Below, in pieces: positions 1 through 6,085 of a stretch of DNA of 9,940 nucleotides. Position 1 is the first letter of the stretch; every line of letters starts with the position of its first letter. Source of the stretch: Bacteriovoracaceae bacterium UBA2394. GTDB taxonomy: Bacteria; Bdellovibrionota; UBA2394. The notes under the pieces are model-generated. The model worked only from the letters and a program-made list of their open reading frames with translations. It did no database searches and was not told the origin of the DNA. The DNA is taken from the NCBI GenBank assembly GCA_002343335.1, contig DDSI01000092.1:1-9940 (forward strand), given 5' to 3'. The translations under genes and the position numbers were made by a program.

Positions 1-143
1 CTTTGGACGACATCGGCACACGTCGCCTCATCCGCCTTAGCCGCAGAATAACCATTCGCGATAAAATAAAGAGCAATCGCATTCGCGATGATACGTTTCA
101 AATAACCACCCGCCACATGACCCTTCGGTTCGGTTCCGACCAT
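1..143 (-). CDS. Possible exported protein, 5' end only (runs off left edge)
   Basis: On the minus strand an ATG at 143 opens a frame with no stop for 47 codons to the window edge. The translation starts MVGTEPKGHVAGG and continues with a basic residue pair and a hydrophobic stretch (about residues 15-30, YLKRIIANAIALYFIANG). It ends with SAAKA-DEATCADVVQ, which looks like a signal peptide cleaved after AKA. An alternative TTG start at residue 15 is preceded by GGGTGG and would give a more standard signal peptide length. A TTGACT box lies upstream on this strand (complement of 163-168), but no well spaced -10 was found. The gene would diverge from ccmH. Function is not recognised. The open frame is short enough to occur by chance (roughly one in ten), so the call rests mainly on the signal-peptide-like N-terminus. 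Confidence 0.42.
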   Translation of the reverse strand, partial: MVGTEPKGHVAGGYLKRIIANAIALYFIANGYSAAKADEATCADVVQ

Positions 144-146
144 AAA
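117..146 (+). promoter_or_regulatory. Weak candidate sigma70 promoter for ccmH
   Basis: ATGACC (117-122, four of six matches to TTGACA) and CATAAA (141-146, four of six to TATAAT) are separated by 18 bases. This would put transcription start near 153 and leave a leader of about 29 bases before the ATG at 182. The spacer holds a short tandem TTCGG TTCGG. The match is weak and overlaps the proposed minus-strand gene, so this is only a candidate. Confidence 0.18.
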
Positions 147-181
147 TAGTGCAGATCTAGAGAGTCAAGCTGCCGGAGAAA

Positions 182-655
182 ATGTATGCTGGGCGCGTGA
201 ATTTAAGTTTATTAGTGGCATTTTTCCTTACCCTCACCGCCCAAGAAGCAGGACTTCACTCGGAGTCCACAGAACTTTTTCGAAAGATATGGAGCCCTTA
301 CTGCAAGGGCGTCTCTCTTTTGGAATGTCCGAGTGGGCAAGCGCAACAACTGCGTGACGAACTGAGAGATCGGCTATCAAAAGGAGAAACCTCGGAAGAT
401 CTCATGCGCGAGCTTTACTCTCGTTACGGCTCCACCACTCTTCAAATGGAGCCTCCAAGTACATGGCAGGGGAAACTTTCTTATTTGGCACCCTGGATTG
501 CGCTATTTCTGATGGCTTTTGCGCTTGGAGCGACGTGGATTCTTCGCCGAAAAAATCGAAAATCTCCGAGCACATCCAATGAAACACGCCCCCGCGAAAC
601 TTCATCGCGAAACGCAGACTCGATCCTTCGAGATTTGGAAAAATTAAAAGGTTAA
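182..655 (+). CDS. ccmH: CcmH-like cytochrome c maturation protein with a rearranged Cys motif (C-x7-C)
   Basis: This 157-residue protein has the architecture of CcmH/CycL/NrfF: an N-terminal signal peptide or anchor (hydrophobic core about 8-20), a short periplasmic helical domain, one transmembrane helix (about 101-121) and a basic cytosolic tail. The family normally holds LRCxxCQ near the start of the mature domain and reduces the haem-binding CxxCH of apocytochromes. Here the equivalent stretch is WSPYCKGVSLLECPSGQA. Aligned without gaps, the first Cys is replaced by Ser38, the second is kept as Cys41, and a new Cys appears at 49. The following pattern (LRDELRDRLSKGETSEDLMRELYSRYG) and the tryptophan before the membrane helix are typical of CcmH. 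The start ATG has GGAG at 175-178, rather close at 3 bases. The stop lies 3 bases from the stop of the convergent nrnA. Family assignment is firm; redox competence of the altered motif is an open question. Confidence 0.85.
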   Translation: MYAGRVNLSLLVAFFLTLTAQEAGLHSESTELFRKIWSPYCKGVSLLECPSGQAQQLRDELRDRLSKGETSEDLMRELYSRYGSTTLQMEPPSTWQGKLSYLAPWIALFLMAFALGATWILRRKNRKSPSTSNETRPRETSSRNADSILRDLEKLKG

Positions 656-658
656 AAA

Positions 659-1711
659 TTAGGACGAAAGCAGCGTCGTCAACTTTTGAATGACATCGGT
701 TTTGGCGCGCGCAAGATCGCCCTTCACCTGACATCCCGCTGCGCGAACATGACCGCCCCCTTGCGGATCTAGCGTACGTGCAAATTCAGCCACATTCGCC
801 TTTCCCTTCGAGCGAAATGAAATCTTCACATTACCGTCTTCTTTTTCCGTGAAGAGCGCGACGACCTCCGCCCCCTCGGTGAAGTAAAGTTGATTGATCA
901 TTCCCTCTTGATCGCCATCCTTCGGGCGAATGTGTTTTAACTCCGCATCGGTCCAATAGGAGGAAATGATCTTCCCGTTCGCCGAACGCTCCATATTTCC
1001 AAGCAAAGTCTTCAACAGGAGTTGGGCTTCCCAAGATCGCTCCAATATTGCGCGATCTGAGATTTTTGAAAAATCGATTCCCGTCGCAATTAAATGGGAA
1101 GCTACAAAATGCGTGCGAGGAGTGGTGAGCGAATGTTTAAAGAATCCTGTGTCGAAAACAATTCCCACAAAAAGATGTTCTGCGACTTCTGGAGACACGG
1201 CAACACCCGCAAACTCATAGAGATGGTAGACGAGCTCGCAGGTACTCGATGAAGTAAGATCCAAGAGTTTCGATGCATAATCACGCTCACTGCCCACCGC
1301 ATGATGATCCACCAAAATAACATCCCGGATGGATTCAAAAAGATCTTGGACATTCCCCGTGCGCTCGACGCCTCCATCACACACAATTCCAAGATCGAAA
1401 TCACTTGAACGCGCGGACGCCCCGATTTCCTCGCGAGTTTTGATCACATGCGTATTCTTTAAAAATCGATATCGAGACGGTACAGCCGACTCATTCACGA
1501 TCGTGATGCCGACAGGATCTTTGCGAATCGATCGAATGAGTTCATAAATGCCGATCTGACTGCCAATCGAATCCCCATCCGAGGTGAGAGTGCTCGAAAT
1601 GAGAATCCGCTTCGCCTTTTTTATCAATTGAAGGAACTTTTCGGCCTCGGATCTAAACTCGTCCGTTAAGGGAAAGGCCCGCGAAACCGCGGACTTATCT
1701 GGCTTTATCAT
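659..1711 (-). CDS. nrnA: DHH/DHHA1 phosphoesterase, NrnA-type oligoribonuclease / pAp phosphatase
   Basis: This 350-residue cytosolic protein has the NrnA layout. The N-terminal DHH domain contains SDGDSIGS (44-51, motif I acidic residues D45 and D47), CDGG (D112, motif II), VDHHAVG (D135 H136 H137, motif III) and FDTGFFKH (D187, motif IV). The C-terminal DHHA1 domain carries GGGHVRAAG (318-326), which binds the nucleotide. Family members are Mn-dependent enzymes that degrade short RNA oligonucleotides and dephosphorylate 3'-phosphoadenosine 5'-phosphate; cyclic dinucleotide or pApA hydrolysis is a related alternative. The His normally found four residues before the first motif I Asp (HxNPDGD) is Thr41 here, removing an expected metal ligand. 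The start ATG is preceded directly by AGGGAG, unusually close, and an in-frame stop lies just upstream. The gene sits antisense inside the ccm locus, so its promoter must overlap the 5' part of ccmE. Confidence 0.88.
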   Translation of the reverse strand: MIKPDKSAVSRAFPLTDEFRSEAEKFLQLIKKAKRILISSTLTSDGDSIGSQIGIYELIRSIRKDPVGITIVNESAVPSRYRFLKNTHVIKTREEIGASARSSDFDLGIVCDGGVERTGNVQDLFESIRDVILVDHHAVGSERDYASKLLDLTSSSTCELVYHLYEFAGVAVSPEVAEHLFVGIVFDTGFFKHSLTTPRTHFVASHLIATGIDFSKISDRAILERSWEAQLLLKTLLGNMERSANGKIISSYWTDAELKHIRPKDGDQEGMINQLYFTEGAEVVALFTEKEDGNVKISFRSKGKANVAEFARTLDPQGGGHVRAAGCQVKGDLARAKTDVIQKLTTLLSS

Positions 1712-1722
1712 CTCCCTATGTC

Positions 1723-2202
1723 ATGGCATATTCGGGATTGATGTCACAAGACTTAAAAGCGACTGGAGCTCCTCCCAAACAAGTGCCTTGGGGTTGGATT
1801 GTCCTTGGTTTAATTGTCGCCATGACCCTAGTTCTCGCCTGGACCTACACATCGGATTCGAGCACTCAATTTTATATGACAGTGTCGGAATATCTAGAGC
1901 GTGAACCTGCCTATGCCGGAAAGCGCGTGAAGGTGGCGGGCAAAGTGAAAACAGGCTCCTTAAAAAAGCTGGAAGCTTCACATTTTGTATTTGTTGCAGA
2001 GGACTTGGGACAAGAACTGCTCATTCAATATAAAGGATTCGCTCCTGATACTTTCAAAGAAGGGGCAGAGGTTGTGGTGGATGGGATCGCCAATTCGGAC
2101 CGTCCCTTTGTGGCCGACGGACTCATGGCGAAATGCGCATCGAAGTATGAAGAAGGCGGTCCGTCGCCTCTCGAGCAGATGCGTTCGAAAAGTCGAATCT
2201 GA
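1723..2202 (+). CDS. ccmE: Cytochrome c maturation protein CcmE, CxxxY-type periplasmic haem chaperone
   Basis: CcmE receives haem from the CcmABCD complex and hands it to CcmF/CcmH in the periplasm. The 159-residue product has a short cytosolic N-terminus, one membrane anchor (about 23-41), and an OB-fold domain of the expected size (about 50-135) with recognisable strands such as VKVAGKVKTGS, ELLIQYKGFAPDTFKEGAEVVVDG and ADGLMAKC. In most proteobacteria the haem attaches covalently to the His of HxxxY. Here that segment is C138-A-S-K-Y142, so the haem-binding residue is Cys and the Tyr is kept. CxxxY CcmE proteins are known from Desulfovibrio and archaea (System I*). Start is uncertain: ATG 1723 has no ribosome binding site, while the in-frame ATG 1741 (residue 7) has a weak GGGA at 1734-1737. 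Only 11-29 bases separate it from the divergent nrnA, so its promoter would lie within nrnA. Confidence 0.92.
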   Translation: MAYSGLMSQDLKATGAPPKQVPWGWIVLGLIVAMTLVLAWTYTSDSSTQFYMTVSEYLEREPAYAGKRVKVAGKVKTGSLKKLEASHFVFVAEDLGQELLIQYKGFAPDTFKEGAEVVVDGIANSDRPFVADGLMAKCASKYEEGGPSPLEQMRSKSRI

Positions 2203-2255
2203 GGCGAGTCGAAATTGGAGACTTTCTCCGCCGCCTTCGCTAAATCTGTAGCCAC

Positions 2256-4253
2256 ATGACGCTCGCAACTGCTCTTCCTCATTTCGGCGAAGCTTGTCTC
2301 GGGCTTGCCCTCACCACTGCCTTGTTGGCTTTTGGGCTTTCCATAGCAGCCTACTCTCGTCGTGGATCTGATTTAGCTCTGTTGAAGTCTGCGGAACGTT
2401 CTCTCTATCTCTCTACAGCGACCTTCACGCTCGCGGCCCTCGTCCTTATTTTTTGCTTCCTCACGGATAATTTTTTGGTCCGTTATGTTTTTTCCTATTC
2501 CAGCTCCGCCATGCCCATCGTCTATAAAATTGCCGCGCTCTGGGGCGGACAAGAAGGAAGTTTACTTTTCTGGGTATGGATTTCTTCACTTTACGGCGCA
2601 CTGGCTATTTATTTTCATCGGCACACGGATCGTTCACTCATTCCCATTGCCATCACGGTGTTCAGCTCCATCCTCATTTTCTTTGGATTCTTACTGATCT
2701 ATCATGAGAATCCCTTTGCACTCTTTCCTGATGTCCCGCACGACGGAAGAGGACTCAATCCGCTTTTGCAAAATCCGAGTATGGCATTGCATCCGCCGAG
2801 TTTATATCTTGGCTTCACCGGCATGTCGGTTCCTTTCGCGTTTGCGATCAGCGCCCTCGTGTCACGCCAACTCGATTCTCGTTGGATTATTGCCTCTCGC
2901 AGATGGACGCTCACCGCGTGGCTTTTTCTCTCCATCGGAAATTTACTTGGCGCTCAGTGGGCCTACGTCGAACTTGGCTGGGGAGGCTTTTGGGGTTGGG
3001 ATCCGGTTGAAAATGCTGCAATCCTTCCGTGGTTTACGGCCACGGCATTTTTACATTCCGTCATGATTCAAGAAAAACGGGGAATGCTCAAATTTTGGAA
3101 TGTGCATCTCATTGTCATTTCTTTCATGCTCACCATTTTGGGAACCTATCTCACACGATCCGGGGTCGTGCAATCCGTTCACAGCTTTGCCCGCTCAAAC
3201 ATCGGCTATTTTTTCCTCGGATTTCTGGCGATCACACTTATCGTGTCGACTTATCTCATTTATTCACGCCGCAAAGATCTTCGCTCGGCCAATATTTTTG
3301 AATCATTCTTCTCAAAGGAAAGCGCCTTCGTGGTGAATAACATCGCGCTCGTCGGCGCGGCCTTCATCATTCTATGGTGCACACTCTTTCCCACCGCAAG
3401 CGAGCTCATTGTGGGGAGCCGCGTCATTGTCGGGCCCCCCTTTTTCAATAAGATGCTCGCGCCTCTTGGAATCATTTTACTCATTCTTACCGGCATCGGA
3501 CCCATCATCGCCTGGCGACGCTCTTCCGCATCGCAGTTCGATCGAAATTTTCTCTGGCCCATCATCGTGGGCATCATCGCAATGGGAACATCCGCTCTTC
3601 TCGGCATCACGCATTGGTACGCAGTCCTGACGGCGTTTGGCGCTGCATTTGTGCTCACGACCGTTATCGAGGAATTTTATCGGGGCACGCTCTCTCGCAT
3701 CACTCAATTTGGCGAGCCCTGGAATATTGCCCTCTTTCGTGCCTCCTTTCGAAATAATCGAAAATATGGAGGTTACGTTGTGCATGTGGGAATTGTGCTC
3801 ATCTTTATCGGTATCGCTGGGAGTCTTTATAAAGACGTCTATGAATTTGAAATGGCGCCGGGACAAACCGTTACGTTCGATCAATATTCGGCCACTTTGG
3901 AAAAGTTCGAAGATCGCGAATCGGCGAATCAATCGGAACGCTATGCTGTTTTACATCTGGAATCTGACGATCAGTTCTTAAGTGAAGTACGACCCGCCCG
4001 ATTTTTCTATAAAAATCCGGAGCAGCCTACGACGGAGGTCGATATCTATTCGCGGTGGAGTGAAGACGTGTATTTCACGCTGGGAGATTTTCATTCCGAA
4101 ACCGGTTCCGCTAAAATTCAAATCACTTTAAATCCTTTGATCTCTTTGCTTTGGCTCGGAGGACTGATCCTTATCGCAGGCGGATTCATTTCTATGTTGC
4201 CTCCTATGGAATTCCAAAGAAAAAACCCGCCTACGAAACGAGAGGCTGCCTAA
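2256..4253 (+). CDS. ccmF: Cytochrome c haem lyase subunit CcmF
   Basis: CcmF is the large membrane subunit of the haem lyase. It takes haem from CcmE and attaches it to the CxxCH of apocytochrome at the periplasmic face. The 665-residue length matches full-length family members, and there are many hydrophobic helices. The haem-handling WWD domain is clear at about 235-259 (WAYVELGWGGFWGWDP). Four conserved histidines can be placed: H179 (ALHPP), H267 (FLHS), H309 (VHSF) and H510 (YVVHVG). The segment TRSGVVQSVHSF after the WWD domain is also a family signature. A periplasmic domain (about 525-625) precedes the last helix near the C-terminus. The start ATG lies 53 bases after ccmE with no obvious ribosome binding site. 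The stop TAA is followed immediately by the ATG of the next gene, which indicates translational coupling. Confidence 0.96.
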   Translation: MTLATALPHFGEACLGLALTTALLAFGLSIAAYSRRGSDLALLKSAERSLYLSTATFTLAALVLIFCFLTDNFLVRYVFSYSSSAMPIVYKIAALWGGQEGSLLFWVWISSLYGALAIYFHRHTDRSLIPIAITVFSSILIFFGFLLIYHENPFALFPDVPHDGRGLNPLLQNPSMALHPPSLYLGFTGMSVPFAFAISALVSRQLDSRWIIASRRWTLTAWLFLSIGNLLGAQWAYVELGWGGFWGWDPVENAAILPWFTATAFLHSVMIQEKRGMLKFWNVHLIVISFMLTILGTYLTRSGVVQSVHSFARSNIGYFFLGFLAITLIVSTYLIYSRRKDLRSANIFESFFSKESAFVVNNIALVGAAFIILWCTLFPTASELIVGSRVIVGPPFFNKMLAPLGIILLILTGIGPIIAWRRSSASQFDRNFLWPIIVGIIAMGTSALLGITHWYAVLTAFGAAFVLTTVIEEFYRGTLSRITQFGEPWNIALFRASFRNNRKYGGYVVHVGIVLIFIGIAGSLYKDVYEFEMAPGQTVTFDQYSATLEKFEDRESANQSERYAVLHLESDDQFLSEVRPARFFYKNPEQPTTEVDIYSRWSEDVYFTLGDFHSETGSAKIQITLNPLISLLWLGGLILIAGGFISMLPPMEFQRKNPPTKREAA

Positions 4254-4604
4254 ATGGATCCCGTCTATCTCTTTTCGTTTTTAGGGCTGCTTTCTCTCGC
4301 GTTTGCCTACATTTTTTTTCCACTCATTCCGAAAAACTCAACTTCCTCCAGTCAACATGAAGAAGCGCTTCAAAATTATGAAGATCTTCTTTTCCAAAAG
4401 TCGAAAGCCTTGGAGAATTTGATGGAGCTGGATCACGATCGAGAGTTTGGAAAAGTAAATGAAGAAGACTACGAAGATATTCGGAATCGTCTATTGCGTG
4501 AAGCGGATGCCATCTATCAATCGTTGAAAACCTTGGAACAAAATGATCCATTTTTCTCTGAGCTCGAAATAGGGCTGCAAACAAAACGGGGCAAGACGAA
4601 ATGA
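4254..4604 (+). CDS. Short membrane protein resembling the N-terminal part of CcmI
   Basis: This 116-residue protein has one N-terminal membrane helix (about 5-24) followed by a soluble, charged, probably helical region (35-100). The segment 58-84 (ELDHDREFGKVNEEDY then EDIRNRLLREA) matches the pattern I recall for the cytosolic loop of CcmI: leucine/glutamate-rich, a Gly, an acidic turn, Tyr/Phe, then ARxxLLxxL. Full CcmI has a second membrane helix and a periplasmic TPR domain that holds apocytochrome; both are absent here. It starts on the base after the ccmF stop, as expected for a haem-lyase partner. The same 27-residue pattern recurs in the tail of the protein encoded at 4999-6081. Role inferred: scaffold or adaptor for CcmF/CcmH. 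It was not recognised as a named family, and the CcmI relation rests on one motif plus context. Confidence 0.78.
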   Translation: MDPVYLFSFLGLLSLAFAYIFFPLIPKNSTSSSQHEEALQNYEDLLFQKSKALENLMELDHDREFGKVNEEDYEDIRNRLLREADAIYQSLKTLEQNDPFFSELEIGLQTKRGKTK

Positions 4605-4609
4605 GAGGG
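4603..4609 (+). promoter_or_regulatory. Ribosome binding site GAGAGGG deciding the start at 4616
   Basis: GAGAGGG lies 6 bases before ATG 4616 and overlaps the stop codon of the preceding gene. This favours 4616 over the earlier in-frame ATG at 4601, which has only GGGG at 4588-4591 about 9 bases upstream. Confidence 0.5.
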
Positions 4610-4615
4610 AAAGCA

Positions 4616-4993
4616 ATGAATTTTGACAGACGACTCGGGTGGCTTGCGATTCTTCTTTTGATGAATTCCCCCTGGTCCATTCATGCGGTGTCGAGTGAAA
4701 AGGCGATAAAAATTCCTAAAGATAAAAAGCTCTGCGTGCTCACCGTGCGAGTCGCGTACAACGGTTCCAATGACGTCGTGGAAACCCTAGCTCAGTGCGA
4801 TGACGACGAAGCGATTGTACTCAATTCGGACAAAACCGGATCTGGTGACGATGTGAAACGTGACACTCGCTTACTTTCCTCTCAGACAAAGCTGTTTATG
4901 GATGAAGGTTATAAACTTCTAAATTGCCAAACTTCCTCACCCGTTCCGGGCATGAGGTACTTGTCTCGATACACCTGTTTTCTGACTCGCTAA
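4616..4993 (+). CDS. Small exported protein with four cysteines, unknown function
   Basis: From ATG 4616 the product is 125 residues; the alternative ATG 4601 adds five. The N-terminus is a clear signal peptide: NFDRR, hydrophobic core GWLAILLLM, cleavage probably after SIHA (residue 24). The mature part of about 100 residues has four cysteines (C40, C61, C104, C121), enough for two disulfides. It carries an acidic patch around C61 (QCDDDE) and no CxxC, CxxCH or lipobox. The first half (KLCVLTVRVAYNG) looks beta-rich. No family was recognised. It lies within the ccm operon directly after the CcmI-like gene and 5 bases before the next gene, so a periplasmic accessory role in cytochrome maturation is plausible but not shown. 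It is not a thioredoxin and so cannot be called CcmG. Confidence 0.72.
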   Translation: MNFDRRLGWLAILLLMNSPWSIHAVSSEKAIKIPKDKKLCVLTVRVAYNGSNDVVETLAQCDDDEAIVLNSDKTGSGDDVKRDTRLLSSQTKLFMDEGYKLLNCQTSSPVPGMRYLSRYTCFLTR

Positions 4994-4998
4994 GCGTT

Positions 4999-6081
4999 AT
5001 GATTGGGATTTTCTCCATCGCAAGTCTTCTTTTAACGACGGCCCCCGTTACGGTTTCGATCAAAGTATGGGATCAACCCGTCAGGAAGCAGCGCGTAGAA
5101 TTGATCGCTCTCGTCCAAGGACAAGTTAAATATACGAAAGAAAGCGTAACGGATGCTCGAGGGCACGCGCGATTTGATGTGAACGAGCGAGACACGGCAG
5201 CGCTGATTGCACGCGTGGAGTATCAAAATATTCAGTATTTCTCCGAAATGTTTTCCACCGCAGCTCTTCCACAAAAACCGGTGGATGTTTTGGTCTTCGA
5301 ATCCAAAGAATCTAATTCTCTCGTTCACATTGCCGACGCACGAATTTTTGTCGCCGGAATCGACGATGGCATTCGAATCGAAGAATCCATACTCATTTTA
5401 AATCCCTCGAAAACCGCGCTGACGGGGCCCATGTCTCTTGATAAAGATAAAAAACCATCTCCTTTTAAGTTTCATCTTCCTAAAGGAGCAAAGGATTTGC
5501 GCTTTCTCGTGCGATTTGAAGAGAGCGAAGTGACCTTCAAAGAGTCCGAGGTTTTCATTCATCGCCCGCTGATGCCGGGCCTTACCACGATCAGCATTGC
5601 TTATACGTTACCCATTACAGGATCATCCTTAAATCTCGAGCACAGCGTGTCGCTCCCAATAGCACAAGTGAGCTTTGGCAGTGATGTGGAGGGCGTAATC
5701 CCCTCCGGACTTGGAAATTTTGAAATTGAATCGAGTCAAAAATTTTGGAACGGCAAACTTCTGGAAGTGAAATCGGCGCAGCAGCCGGAAAAAACGATGA
5801 AATTGGAGCTAGAGATTTCAGGTCTTCCCTTTCAGCTTCCTCTTCGTTTGATTTTTCCTCCGCTTGGGGCCGTTACCGTAATTGTTCTGCTTCTTTTGTA
5901 CGATCGTGGGAGACGTCAAAAAAGTTCCAAGGCAAAATGGAGCTCAGAAATGCGCGAACAATTTTTAGATCGACTTTTAGATCTGGAGCGACTTCATCGA
6001 AGCGGCGCCTTAACCCAAAGGAGTTACCAAGAGCGACGACTGCAGATTCTTAGAAAGCTCTCACGTCAGGAGGTGGACTGA
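4999..6081 (+). CDS. Exported/membrane protein with periplasmic beta domains and a CcmI-like cytosolic tail
   Basis: From ATG 4999 the product is 360 residues. An in-frame TTG at 4924 would give a longer form but lies inside the previous gene, so 4999 is preferred. A hydrophobic N-terminus (GIFSIASLLLTTAPV, about 2-16) can serve as a signal peptide. Residues about 17-80 (VTVSIKVWDQPV, then TDARGHARFDV) resemble a carboxypeptidase-regulatory/Ig-like beta domain, and further beta-rich sequence runs to about 275. One membrane helix (about 283-301) is followed by positive charges (DRGRRQKSSK). The cytosolic tail 315-356 contains DLERLHRSGALTQRSYQ and RRLQILRKL, matching the CcmI-N-like motif of the protein at 4254. 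It ends 4 bases before ccmA, and its last codons contain the AGGAGGT that serves ccmA. Not recognised as a named family; inferred to link periplasmic substrate or partner binding to the cytosolic side of the Ccm machinery. Confidence 0.82.
   Translation: MIGIFSIASLLLTTAPVTVSIKVWDQPVRKQRVELIALVQGQVKYTKESVTDARGHARFDVNERDTAALIARVEYQNIQYFSEMFSTAALPQKPVDVLVFESKESNSLVHIADARIFVAGIDDGIRIEESILILNPSKTALTGPMSLDKDKKPSPFKFHLPKGAKDLRFLVRFEESEVTFKESEVFIHRPLMPGLTTISIAYTLPITGSSLNLEHSVSLPIAQVSFGSDVEGVIPSGLGNFEIESSQKFWNGKLLEVKSAQQPEKTMKLELEISGLPFQLPLRLIFPPLGAVTVIVLLLLYDRGRRQKSSKAKWSSEMREQFLDRLLDLERLHRSGALTQRSYQERRLQILRKLSRQEVD
6068..6074 (+). promoter_or_regulatory. Strong Shine-Dalgarno for ccmA (AGGAGGT)
   Basis: A perfect AGGAGGT lies 11 bases before the ATG at 6086, inside the end of the preceding gene. 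It is the best ribosome binding site in the window and suggests ccmA can be translated without coupling. The spacing is slightly long. Confidence 0.55.
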
Positions 6082-6085
6082 GAAA

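Noticed and set aside
52..90. Direct repeat CATTCGCGAT (near 52 and 80) and short palindrome around ATCGCATTCGCGAT
   Set aside because: In the minus-strand frame both copies encode Ile-Ala-Asn, so the repeat follows from repeated residues in a probable signal peptide; too short to call an operator.
402..734. Minus-strand open frame spanning the ccmH/nrnA junction
   Set aside because: It overlaps two well supported genes and its translation shows no motif.
2217..2229. Hairpin GGAGA-CTT-TCTCC between ccmE and ccmF
   Set aside because: The stem is only 5 bp with a 3-base loop and no following T run, so it is not an intrinsic terminator; it could at most affect ccmF translation slightly.
3260..3932. 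Long minus-strand open frames inside ccmF
   Set aside because: The plus-strand ccmF frame is complete with all conserved motifs; these antisense frames have no recognisable domain and are shadows of it.
4924..4998. TTG-initiated N-terminal extension of the 4999-6081 gene
   Set aside because: It overlaps the end of the 4616-4993 gene, has no ribosome binding site, and its sequence (PNFLTRSGHEVL) gives no signal peptide; ATG 4999 does.
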